DNA of 62,831 bases from a virus. Below are positions 57,249 through 62,566 of this stretch, in pieces; the first letter of the stretch is position 1; every line of letters begins with the position of its first letter. The notes below the pieces were generated by a model. The model ran no database searches. It was not told the DNA's origin and worked only from the letters and a program-made list of their open reading frames with translations. The DNA is taken from positions 1-62,831 of the IMG/VR virus record IMGVR_UViG_3300025598_000039; one strand, written 5' to 3'. The translations under genes and the position numbers were made by a program.

Positions 57249-58032
57249 TCCTTTTTATAAATTCTACAAATTTATGTCTACAAAGGTAGAAGGGATACAT
57301 GGTTTACGAGAATTTGATCATCATATTGTTTCTTGGTATGGAACTCAGGAATCAAAGATGTCAATTATAGAATCATTCCCTATGGGAAAAAGTGAACTTA
57401 TACCACCAAATTATGAAGATAAAATAATTGGTGTAAATCATGTTGCTGGCACAGGCGGCACTTTTATTTGTCAAGTTATAAGCGCAAGTCCATCTTTATC
57501 TGGTGCTGAATATAGTGAAAAAATGCTTAAAAGCAAAGAAAAGGATACTGTTCGTTGGTTTTTAGCATTTATTGATCGTTGGCATCCAAGAGTTTTTCGT
57601 ATGCATACAGATGATGTTGATATTGAAGATTTACACCTATGGCATAAATTTGTTCATATTTCTTTTGATATGACTCCTGATGAGATAAAGTTATTAACGC
57701 ATAGGCTTTATCATATTACTAATACAAGATTTAATCAAGCTGGTAGAAAATACACTAATGCTGTGATTAGATATCATAAAATATTGCAAAATCATTTACG
57801 AACTGAATATAAAAAACATTTTGAGTTTCCATTTTTGCATTTTTATAACAAAGATAAATTTATTAATACTGCTTTGGCTATGTTTGAATATCTTGAAATT
57901 GAACCAGTTGACAGAGAAATATTAAAAAAAATGTATTTGTCTTGGCAAGATTTAAACCTTAGACACTTTAAAAATTTCCAAGAGGCTGCAAAACAAATTT
58001 ATGCAGACCAAGACACTAAAGATTTGACATAA
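57232..58032 (+). CDS. Hypothetical protein, TGG-motif family
   Basis: This 266-aa protein runs from the ATG at 57232 (MSDIDNPFYKFYKFMSTKVEGIHGLREFDHHIVSWYG). The frame is open 29 codons further up, but that part reads antisense through the neighbouring gene. The motif IIGVNHVAGTGGTFICQVISASPSLSGAEYS and the block RWFLAFIDRWHPRVFRMHTDD are shared with the adjacent gene. Near the end, RTEYKKHFEFPFLHFYNKDKFINTALAMFEYLEIEP is almost the same in both. The two are tandem duplicates. The function is unknown; a sulfotransferase-like fold is a possibility. Confidence 0.58.
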   Translation: MSDIDNPFYKFYKFMSTKVEGIHGLREFDHHIVSWYGTQESKMSIIESFPMGKSELIPPNYEDKIIGVNHVAGTGGTFICQVISASPSLSGAEYSEKMLKSKEKDTVRWFLAFIDRWHPRVFRMHTDDVDIEDLHLWHKFVHISFDMTPDEIKLLTHRLYHITNTRFNQAGRKYTNAVIRYHKILQNHLRTEYKKHFEFPFLHFYNKDKFINTALAMFEYLEIEPVDREILKKMYLSWQDLNLRHFKNFQEAAKQIYADQDTKDLT

Positions 58033-58827
58033 ATGACTAATGAATTTTTGAAGTTTTTTAATTTTTTAACTTCTCATAACGATGTTGAAATTACTAAATT
58101 TGATGGTTATCAAAGAATTGTTATGGAACAGCGATTAGATGATAATGTAGGAGTTCTAGAAAAATTTCCTACAGGTGATTCTGATTATGTTCAACCAGAT
58201 TTTAGTCAAAATATTATTGGCGTAAATCATCTAAGCGGAACTGGTGGGTCTTTTTTGTGTCAAGTATTAAGTATAAGTCCTGATTTATCAGAGCAAGATT
58301 ACATAGATAAAATCTGTGAGCAAAAGAATATTAATAGTTATCGTTGGATGCCATACGTAGATTTATGGCATAGCAGAATTTATAGATTACACAGCGATGA
58401 TGTAATTATAACGGATATATCAAAATTTCATAAATTTGTTCATATTTCATTTGACTTTACCGAACCTGAAATTAAAATGATTCAACGGCGTCTTAAACAT
58501 ATACCAAATACTCGTTTAACTGTGCACAGAGGATATGCTGCATTAATTTGTAGATTGCATAAACAATTACAAAACTATTTAAGAATAGAATATAAAAAAC
58601 ATTTTGAATTTCCATTTTTGGCTTTTTATAAACAAAGTTATTTTGTTGATACGTGCAACAAAATGTTTGAGTATTGTGAATTACAAAAACCAAGTGAAGA
58701 TTCGCTAATACGAGTATATAATGCTTGGCATAAAGCAAATATTAGACATCACATGGCTGCTATGCAAGCATTTATTGAGATAGACAAGTTGGCGCACTCT
58801 GAAGGAGTCGAACCTCCGACCTCTTGA
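58033..58827 (+). CDS. Hypothetical protein, TGG-motif family, running into an antisense tRNA
   Basis: This 264-aa protein is a paralog of 57232-58032, starting directly after its stop: IIGVNHLSGTGGSFLCQVLSISPDLSEQDYI, RWMPYVDLWHSRIYRLHSDD, RIEYKKHFEFPFLAFYKQSYF. The last 12 codons (AHSEGVEPPTS region) read antisense through the 3' half of tRNA-Arg(ACG). The original stop was therefore lost, or the reading frame uses the tRNA gene as its end. The paralog ends before this extension. Confidence 0.58.
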   Translation: MTNEFLKFFNFLTSHNDVEITKFDGYQRIVMEQRLDDNVGVLEKFPTGDSDYVQPDFSQNIIGVNHLSGTGGSFLCQVLSISPDLSEQDYIDKICEQKNINSYRWMPYVDLWHSRIYRLHSDDVIITDISKFHKFVHISFDFTEPEIKMIQRRLKHIPNTRLTVHRGYAALICRLHKQLQNYLRIEYKKHFEFPFLAFYKQSYFVDTCNKMFEYCELQKPSEDSLIRVYNAWHKANIRHHMAAMQAFIEIDKLAHSEGVEPPTS

Positions 58828-58866
58828 TTCGTAGTCAAGCGTTCTGTCCAGCTGAACTAAGAGTGC
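58790..58866 (-). tRNA. tRNA-Arg(ACG)
   Basis: Acceptor GCACTCT/AGAGTGC, anticodon stem CTTGA/TCAAG with loop CTACGAA (anticodon ACG), T loop TTCGACT. Discriminator G, CCA encoded. The + strand CDS ending at 58827 overlaps it by 38 nt. Confidence 0.94.
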
Positions 58867-58871
58867 AACGA

Positions 58872-58949
58872 TGGTAGACCATGTAGGATTCGAACCTACG
58901 TTGACGGAGATTAAGAGTCTCCCGCTAAAACCAACTCAGCTAACGGTCC
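58872..58949 (-). tRNA. tRNA-Lys(CTT)
   Basis: Acceptor GGACCGT/ATGGTCT with two G-T pairs, anticodon stem GGAGA/TCTCC with loop CTCTTAA (anticodon CTT), T arm GTAGG/CCTAC with loop TTCGAAT. Discriminator A, CCA encoded. Confidence 0.92.
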
Positions 58950-58960
58950 ATGATTTGTAT

Positions 58961-59035
58961 TGGTACCGTCTACTGGTATCGATCCAGTTCTACGAGTGCC
59001 ACAAACTCGTGTGCAACCTTTAACACTTAGACGGC
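58961..59035 (-). tRNA. tRNA-His(GTG), A73 without G-1
   Basis: Acceptor GCCGTCT/AGACGGT, anticodon stem CGAGT/ACTCG with loop TTGTGGC (anticodon GTG), T stem ACTGG/CCAGT with loop ATCGATA. Discriminator is A, the base before position 1 is T, and CCA is encoded. It therefore lacks the usual bacterial G-1:C73 pair. Confidence 0.88.
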
Positions 59036-59039
59036 ATTA

Positions 59040-59116
59040 TGGTGCTGCTGACTGCACTCGAAGCAGTTTTGTCCACCTTATGAGAGTGGTTCGATGTCCA
59101 CCACCGACCCAGCAGC
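59040..59116 (-). tRNA. tRNA-Met(CAT)
   Basis: Acceptor GCTGCTG/CAGCAGC, anticodon stem CCACT/GGTGG with loop CTCATAA (anticodon CAT), T arm ACTGC/GCAGT with loop TTCGAGT. Discriminator A, CCA encoded. The paired 1-72 position argues against initiator Met. Ile2 (modified CAT) cannot be excluded. Confidence 0.88.
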
Positions 59117-59121
59117 ATTAT

Positions 59122-59196
59122 TGGTTGGCACAGTTGGATTTGAACCAACGACCTAACGCTTATCAAGCGTTTGCTCTACCGCTGAGCTATGCGCCA
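59122..59196 (-). tRNA. tRNA-Ile(GAT)
   Basis: Acceptor TGGCGCA/TGTGCCA, anticodon stem AACGC/GCGTT with loop TTGATAA (anticodon GAT), T loop TTCAAAT. Discriminator A, CCA encoded. Confidence 0.94.
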
Positions 59197-59202
59197 GTAA
59201 TT

Positions 59203-59279
59203 TGGTGCTCCCTATGGGATTCGAACCCATGATCTCCGCCGTGAAAGGGCGTTATCCTTGGCCGCTAGACGAAGGGAGC
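59203..59279 (-). tRNA. tRNA-Glu(TTC)
   Basis: Acceptor GCTCCCT/AGGGAGC, anticodon stem ACGCC/GGCGG (outer A-G mismatch) with loop CTTTCAC (anticodon TTC), T arm ATGGG/CCCAT with loop TTCGAAT. Discriminator A, CCA encoded. Confidence 0.93.
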
Positions 59280-59284
59280 ATAAT

Positions 59285-59360
59285 TGGAGCGGGGGTGGGG
59301 AATCGAACCCCATGGCTGTTAGTTAAAGCACCCATGCAAACCCCAGCATGATATTGTCGC
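59285..59360 (-). tRNA. Degenerate tRNA-like sequence, anticodon unclear
   Basis: The T arm TGGGG/CCCCA with loop TTCGATT, a 3' end CCCCCGC-T-CCA and a D-arm-like hairpin CATGC/GCATG are present. The 5' acceptor strand does not match CCCCCGC beyond three pairs. The anticodon arm around TTTAACTAAC does not close. It overlaps the tRNA-Asp-like sequence by 4 nt. Val, Ala or Gln identity, missing from the array, cannot be shown. Confidence 0.4.
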
Positions 59361-59428
59361 GGTGTGGGGAATCGAACCCCTATCCCCTGATAGACAGTCA
59401 AGGATAATAACCATTATAAGATGGAGCC
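59357..59428 (-). tRNA. tRNA-Asp(GTC)-like with unpaired acceptor arm
   Basis: Anticodon stem CTTGA/TCAGG with loop CTGTCTA (anticodon GTC) and T arm GGGG/CCCC with loop TTCGATT are good. The 5' strand GGCTCCA does not pair with the 3' strand CACCGCG, and no CCA follows. It is either a decayed tRNA, a recombined hybrid with its neighbour, or a tRNA needing repair or editing. Confidence 0.5.
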
Positions 59429-59665
59429 TTTTGTTTTTATTTCAATAAAGTAGCTTCGTTTATCATAGTATAGACCATCGGGTTCGTCTTTTACTTCTTT
59501 AAAGAACCACCAATTATGCAAATCGGGCAACCGATAATACGCATCTTCTGAATATATGGTGTATGTCTTTGTTAAAGTATGCAGACCACCTATTACATAA
59601 ACAGTAATATCGATGCGTCCATCTTTTCCTTCCAGATACAGTCCTGTTTCACTTGCTTTTTCCTT
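59414..59665 (-). CDS. Probable small gene (83 aa) with no normal start codon
   Basis: The - strand frame is open from a stop at 59666-59668 to the stop at 59414-59416. It encodes KEKASETGLYLEGKDGRIDITVYVIGG, then YSEDAYYRLPDLHNWWFFKEV and DGLYYDKRSYFIEIKTKGS. The composition looks like a genuine compact protein. No ATG, GTG or TTG occurs at its front. An AAGGAAA site precedes a GTG that is out of frame by one base, so a start codon may have been lost or a frameshift is used. Its 3' end overlaps the tRNA-Asp-like sequence. The function is unknown. Confidence 0.45.
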   Translation of the reverse strand, partial: KEKASETGLYLEGKDGRIDITVYVIGGLHTLTKTYTIYSEDAYYRLPDLHNWWFFKEVKDEPDGLYYDKRSYFIEIKTKGSIL

Positions 59666-59673
59666 TTATTAAA

Positions 59674-59750
59674 TGGTGCCCAAAGTCAGACTCGAACTGA
59701 CAACATTTCGATTTTGAGTCGAACGCCTCTACCAATTGGACTATTCGGGC
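59674..59750 (-). tRNA. tRNA-Leu(CAA) with short variable loop
   Basis: Acceptor GCCCGAA/TTTGGGC, anticodon stem TTCGA/TCGAA with loop CTCAAAA (anticodon CAA), variable region ATGTT, T loop TTCGAGT. Discriminator A, CCA encoded. It shares its D arm (AGTCCAATTGGTAGAGGC) with tRNA-Leu(TAG) at 52602. Confidence 0.9.
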
Positions 59751-59755
59751 AGTAA

Positions 59756-59831
59756 TGGTGCAAAGTCTTGGGATCGAACCAAGTTGGCTGGATTTTCAGT
59801 CCAGTGCAATGACCACATTTGCTAACTTTGC
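59756..59831 (-). tRNA. tRNA-Phe(GAA)
   Basis: Acceptor GCAAAGT/ACTTTGC, anticodon stem CTGGA/TCCAG with loop CTGAAAA (anticodon GAA), T arm CTTGG/CCAAG. Discriminator A, CCA encoded. Confidence 0.94.
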
Positions 59832-59840
59832 ATTAAAATT

Positions 59841-59918
59841 TGGAGGGGAAGATGGGACTTGAACCCACATAAAAAGGTTTTGCAGACCTTGGCGTAACCA
59901 TTCCGCGCACACTTCCCC
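59841..59918 (-). tRNA. tRNA-Cys(GCA)
   Basis: Acceptor GGGGAAG/CTTCCCC, anticodon stem AAGGT/ACCTT with loop CTGCAAA (anticodon GCA), T arm GTGGG/CCCAT. Discriminator T, CCA encoded. Confidence 0.94.
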
Positions 59919-59920
59919 GT

Positions 59921-60568
59921 TTAACGTTTCATTAATTCATCAACAAAATCACGCAATAATTCATGGTTGCGTTCTTTGCCAATATATTTTGGCTTCATCC
60001 AAGTATATTCATCATACCAATGCTGCTCTGCTTCTGGATGTGAACCAATAAGTCCAATACGGTCTTGATAGCCTGCCATAATATCGCCATTAGCATAGGT
60101 AGCAACAACATCAAACTTGCCACGACCTGTAATAGCACAGCCATCATACCAGAATATATTTTCACTGCTGCCTTTCCACGTGACTTCTAGGTCTTTTGCA
60201 TGTGGACGGCGTGTATCTGTTTTGGGACGGCGCATATATTGAACGCAATCCCGTCCTTTTAGAATATTAAGATATTCACTACCAGCCCAATAAGCACCCA
60301 TACAGATACCAAGATATCGTCCACCATTAGCAACAAAATCTTTTATTTTACTTTTATGATGCGCCATAACACGATTAAATGTATCACTATCACCTATGCC
60401 GCCTGGTATGGCTATAATATCAATATCATCAAAAAAGTTTTTTTGTAATGTATTATGACGTGTAAAGATGTTAAATTGGTAGTCAGATGATAAAACATTC
60501 ATTAAACCATTCACACCATGAACACTCACGCGTGGATGATCTAAAAATATTGCTATCTTTCCCTTCAT
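59921..60568 (-). CDS. Class I glutamine-amidotransferase-like protein (BPL_N type)
   Basis: This 215-aa protein opens KIAIFLDHPRVSVHGVNGLMNVL, and has IIAIPGGIGDSDTFNRVM. A nucleophile elbow GRYLGICMGAYWAG places Cys89, and GLIGSHPEAEQHWYDEY gives a catalytic-type His with Glu. The pattern matches the biotin-protein-ligase N-terminal (BPL_N) amidotransferase-like family rather than a true GATase with known partner. The exact reaction is unknown. The start overlaps the stop of the upstream gene by 4 nt (ATGA). Confidence 0.72.
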   Translation of the reverse strand: MKGKIAIFLDHPRVSVHGVNGLMNVLSSDYQFNIFTRHNTLQKNFFDDIDIIAIPGGIGDSDTFNRVMAHHKSKIKDFVANGGRYLGICMGAYWAGSEYLNILKGRDCVQYMRRPKTDTRRPHAKDLEVTWKGSSENIFWYDGCAITGRGKFDVVATYANGDIMAGYQDRIGLIGSHPEAEQHWYDEYTWMKPKYIGKERNHELLRDFVDELMKR

Positions 60569-60810
60569 ACATCACCTTTATTCTTACAGCGTTCATACCA
60601 AAACTTACCACTTAAGCGAAGTTTTTGATTACTTTCTCGAACATATTCTAACAGTGCTTTGGCTAATGTTGCTTGTTCATTACGCCAAGTAGCATTATCT
60701 TGTTCTGCAATCTTGTCAATTATTTCTTGAACCATGTCAATATATGGACATGTATCTTCGGGAACTACGGGTTTATTTTTGACTATACGTGGTGTAGTTG
60801 ATCTTGCCAT
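60565..60810 (-). CDS. Small hypothetical protein
   Basis: The ATG at 60810 gives 81 aa (MARSTTPRIVKNKPVVPEDTCPYIDMVQEIIDKIAEQDNATWRNEQATLAKALLEYVRESNQKLRLSGKFWYERCKNKG). The open frame further upstream reads through tRNA-Trp and is not coding. The protein is mostly helical with two cysteines. It is coupled by ATGA to the amidotransferase-like gene, which suggests a partner role. Confidence 0.6.
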   Translation of the reverse strand: MARSTTPRIVKNKPVVPEDTCPYIDMVQEIIDKIAEQDNATWRNEQATLAKALLEYVRESNQKLRLSGKFWYERCKNKGDV

Positions 60811-60854
60811 TTGTATAGTATATTTAGATTTGCTGTATTTGTCAATGTCATAAT

Positions 60855-60928
60855 TGGCATCCCGTGTAGGAGTCGAACCCACGCCTAGACTTTTGGAGAG
60901 TCCCGTGCTACCGTAACACTTACGAGAT
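60855..60928 (-). tRNA. tRNA-Trp(CCA)
   Basis: Acceptor ATCTCGT/ACGGGAT (one G-T pair), anticodon stem GGACT/AGTCT with loop CTCCAAA (anticodon CCA), T loop TTCGACT. Discriminator G, CCA encoded. Confidence 0.93.
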
Positions 60929-60940
60929 ATAACAACTTAA

Positions 60941-60965
60941 GGGGGCGGATTTAAAATCCGCCCCC
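60941..60965 (-). terminator. GC-rich inverted repeat, probable terminator
   Basis: GGGGGCGGATTT and AAATCCGCCCCC form a 12-bp inverted repeat around one central base. The GC-rich arms contrast with the AT-rich genome. The downstream bases on the - strand (TTAAGTTGTT) are only moderately T-rich. It separates the structured RNA region from tRNA-Trp. Confidence 0.7.
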
Positions 60966-61135
60966 ACCCACGAAGAAAAAATCTGGCATTTGTTGCGTTA
61001 GATGATACCTCATCTGCTTCCCTACCATCTCCGTAGGTGCTTCACAAGCAGTGCCATACTGCTACAATCTTGTCACTACAAAGATACATCGCTTATCACT
61101 ATGCCTAGAGCCTCACGATGTATCCGTGTAGGGAC
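60966..61135 (-). ncRNA. Candidate structured RNA 1
   Basis: This is a stretch of 170 nt without a credible ORF, between two terminator-like hairpins. On the - strand it can form a long stem, GTC-CTACA-GATACATCG (61135-61116) with CGATGTATC-TGTAG-GAC (61091-61072), then hairpins AGCAGT/ACTGCT (5-nt loop), CCTAC/GTAGG (7-nt loop) and AGATGA/TCATCT (GGTA loop). A TGGCA in the second hairpin could pair with TGCCA near the 3' end as a pseudoknot, before a T6 run. Hairpins are symmetric between strands, so the - strand is chosen from the T run and the neighbours. Confidence 0.5.
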
Positions 61136-61162
61136 AAAAATGTGGGGCGAAACCGCCCCACA
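61136..61162 (-). terminator. Intrinsic terminator of the HTH gene
   Basis: On the - strand TGTGGGGCG and CGCCCCACA form a 9-bp stem (61162-61141) with loop GTTT, followed by TTTTT (61140-61136). It lies 37 nt after the stop of the HTH gene. Confidence 0.9.
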
Positions 61163-61198
61163 CATTATATAATATAATTTCGTTATGAAATTAGAGTA

Positions 61199-61471
61199 TT
61201 AGAAGCGAACGCCTTGATCCATGAGCGCACGGATACCAGCGGCAACCATTTCACGGGTAGGATTGCCAAGACGATACTTCTTGGAAACTTCACCTTTTGC
61301 ATTCTTGTGTTCATTCAAGTAGATTGCATAGCCCTTCAAGCGAAGTGAAGAGATTGCAGCGGCAGGATTGGCGACGCCAAAACGAGCCGTAATCTGCTTA
61401 GCAGTAAGCTGCTCTCCAGCCTTAAGAACTTCAAGAACACGATCAGTATTAGAAACGGTAACAGTCTTCAT
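61199..61471 (-). CDS. Helix-turn-helix DNA-binding protein
   Basis: This 90-aa protein starts at the ATG at 61471 with AGGAG about 9 nt upstream. The longer open frame has no ribosome site. TDRVLEVLKAGEQLTAKQITARFGVANPAAAISSLRLKGYAIYLNEHKNAKGEVSKKYRLG is a winged helix-turn-helix: helix, recognition helix PAAAISSLRLKG, and a wing. I recall similar small proteins in cyanophages and pelagiphages. It has a sigma70-type promoter and a strong terminator, so it is an independent early transcript. A regulator of phage or host transcription is likely. Confidence 0.75.
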   Translation of the reverse strand: MKTVTVSNTDRVLEVLKAGEQLTAKQITARFGVANPAAAISSLRLKGYAIYLNEHKNAKGEVSKKYRLGNPTREMVAAGIRALMDQGVRF

Positions 61472-61522
61472 TTGTCTTTCTCCTGTAAAAGCGAGGAACA
61501 CCATGTCCTCATCAACATATAC

Positions 61523-61550
61523 ATAATAGCACAACTGCATTATAAGTCAA
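61523..61550 (-). promoter_or_regulatory. Sigma70-type promoter for the HTH gene
   Basis: On the - strand TTGACT (61550-61545) is followed after 16 nt by TATTAT (61528-61523). The transcript would start about 45 nt before the ATG at 61471. No late box is present, which fits early expression. Confidence 0.7.
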
Positions 61551-61570
61551 GAGAAAAATTAAGAAAAATC

Positions 61571-61597
61571 AAAAAAATTTGCACAAATTTTGTGCAA
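61571..61597 (-). terminator. Intrinsic terminator
   Basis: On the - strand TTGCACAAA and TTTGTGCAA form a 9-bp stem around one central base (61597-61579), followed by ATTTTTTT (61578-61571). It would end a - strand transcript from 61598-61733, upstream of the HTH promoter. Confidence 0.8.
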
Positions 61598-61733
61598 TTT
61601 TATGGGCAAAAGTGTCAAAAAATTGACATTCACCCCATTTTACACCGCCGAAACCACCTATTCAGCCATTTGGCCCAAGTACTGGTCGATGGGTAGCCAT
61701 ATGCTTAGGGGCTACCAGCCTGCCATACCAAAT
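61598..61733 (-). ncRNA. Candidate structured RNA 2
   Basis: No ORF above 12 codons is found here. The stretch lies between two - strand terminators. It can form CTGG + GGTAGCC/GGCTACC (61716-61692) with flanking CTGGT/ACCAG, and TGTCAA/TTGACA (61628-61613) inside TGGG/CCCA. A promoter of its own was not found, so it may be processed from, or read through from, the small-peptide transcript at 61794-61874. Confidence 0.4.
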
Positions 61734-61764
61734 AAAAAAACCCCCGAAACTTTCGCTTCGGGGG
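61734..61764 (-). terminator. Intrinsic terminator
   Basis: On the - strand CCCCCGAA and TTCGGGGG form an 8-bp stem (61764-61741), followed by TTTTTTT (61740-61734). It terminates the transcript that encodes the 26-aa peptide. Confidence 0.9.
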
Positions 61765-61777
61765 CTAAGTGCATACT

Positions 61778-61797
61778 CTAATGTGCGTTCACATTAG
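61778..61797 (-). repeat. Hairpin overlapping the stop of the 26-aa ORF
   Basis: CTAATGTG and CACATTAG form a perfect 8-bp stem with a 4-nt loop (AACG on the - strand), 13 nt before the terminator stem at 61741-61764. It overlaps the TAA of the peptide ORF. Confidence 0.7.
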
Positions 61798-61874
61798 GCA
61801 CACGCCCCCACCATCCAGAAACCTTCTGGCATGCGGCAAATGATATAATCGTAATGTTTAGGCGTGTTGTTCAT
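61794..61874 (-). CDS. Small peptide (26 aa) with its own promoter and terminator
   Basis: The ORF MNNTPKHYDYIICRMPEGFWM... ends VGACA. It is preceded by a strong TTGACA-TATAAAT promoter and followed by a hairpin and an intrinsic terminator, so a discrete RNA is made. An AGAGAG sequence serves as a possible ribosome site. The peptide has aromatic residues and two cysteines. The RNA itself could be the functional product. Confidence 0.5.
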   Translation of the reverse strand: MNNTPKHYDYIICRMPEGFWMVGACA

Positions 61875-61895
61875 AATCACTCTCTGTTGTAGGTT

Positions 61896-61925
61896 TATTT
61901 ATACCACAAAAAAATAGTTTGTCAA
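61896..61925 (-). promoter_or_regulatory. Combined sigma70-type and late-type promoter
   Basis: On the - strand TTGACA (61925-61920) is followed after 16 nt by TATAAATA (61903-61896). The -10 element is also a perfect T4 late box, so the small RNA/peptide could be made both early and late. Confidence 0.75.
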
Positions 61926-61934
61926 TAACTTTTT

Positions 61935-62153
61935 TTATGCAATATTTAGGGTAGTTTTTGCGCTGCTTACGGCATCTGCAATATTAGTTGCACTGCCGTC
62001 TAAACTTGCAAGTAAATTTGTCAAAACTGTAATTTCTGCGTTAAGTGCAGCAAGTTCATTTTGCTTACTTGCTAGTTCTAATGTAATAGAAGCAATAGAT
62101 GCTTTAATATTATCACTAATACTTTGGATATTTGCAATTTCATCAGTAGTCAT
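61935..62153 (-). CDS. Small coiled-coil protein
   Basis: This 72-aa protein (MTTDEIANIQSISDNIKASIASITLELASKQNELAALNAEITVLTNLLASLDG...) has heptad-like spacing of Ile and Leu across most of its length, so one long helix or a coiled coil is expected. A GGAG site lies upstream of the ATG. No membrane segment or motif was recognised. It could be an oligomeric virion or regulatory protein. Confidence 0.6.
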   Translation of the reverse strand: MTTDEIANIQSISDNIKASIASITLELASKQNELAALNAEITVLTNLLASLDGSATNIADAVSSAKTTLNIA

Positions 62154-62203
62154 TAGTATAACTCCATAAGTTGATATTAAACCTATTTAACTTTCATAAT
62201 GTG

Positions 62204-62566
62204 TCATATTTGTAAAATTATCCAATTCCCGCTACAATATTCCATATCACCAACAATCGTCCAATCTATTTTAGACATACGAAGTTTTAGTGGCGTGTAA
62301 TTAAAAGTTAAATTGACAGGCACATCTGCAAATAACGGATTAACAAATTTACAATCCATCTTGACAGTCATGCTATCTACAAGTAATTGTGGAAAATTGC
62401 CATCAACTTTTGCTAATGCAAACCACTGCGGTAACATACTTAAAATTAAACCACTTTGTACAACACCGTGTTCAGTATGTAATGCAATATTATCACCAGT
62501 TAAATTAGCAAAATCTAACACTTGTTGTTTGGTAACTGTAATTTGGATTGTATGTGAAAGCATCAT
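62204..62566 (-). CDS. MaoC-like hotdog-fold protein
   Basis: This 120-aa protein has residues 18-42, DFANLTGDNIALHTEHGVVQSGLIL, matching the R-hydratase/MaoC motif FAxLTGDxNPxHxxxxxAxxxG...G, with Asp25 and His30 at the expected spacing of the catalytic pair. It is shorter than most MaoC domains (about 130-150 aa). Family members hydrate enoyl-CoA/ACP. With the ketoacyl synthase at 13626 it is the second fatty-acid-type enzyme in the window. The ATG overlaps the stop of the DNA methylase by 4 nt. Confidence 0.7.
   Translation of the reverse strand: MMLSHTIQITVTKQQVLDFANLTGDNIALHTEHGVVQSGLILSMLPQWFALAKVDGNFPQLLVDSMTVKMDCKFVNPLFADVPVNLTFNYTPLKLRMSKIDWTIVGDMEYCSGNWIILQI

Noticed and set aside
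59285-59360. Ochre-suppressor tRNA from the TTTAA run in the anticodon region
   Set aside because: The anticodon stem does not close around it, so no anticodon can be assigned.
55980-59832. + strand ORFs across the tRNA array (for example 56128-56478, 58960-59232, 61472-61781) with phrases such as GLDSNQLRF or LAQLDLNQRPNAYQAFALPLSYAP
   Set aside because: These are the well-known false proteins read antisense through tRNA genes or through terminator sequence.
61579-61597. Palindrome TTGCACAAA-T-TTTGTGCAA as a repressor operator
   Set aside because: The adjacent T7 run on the - strand makes an intrinsic terminator the simpler reading, though an operator role is not excluded.
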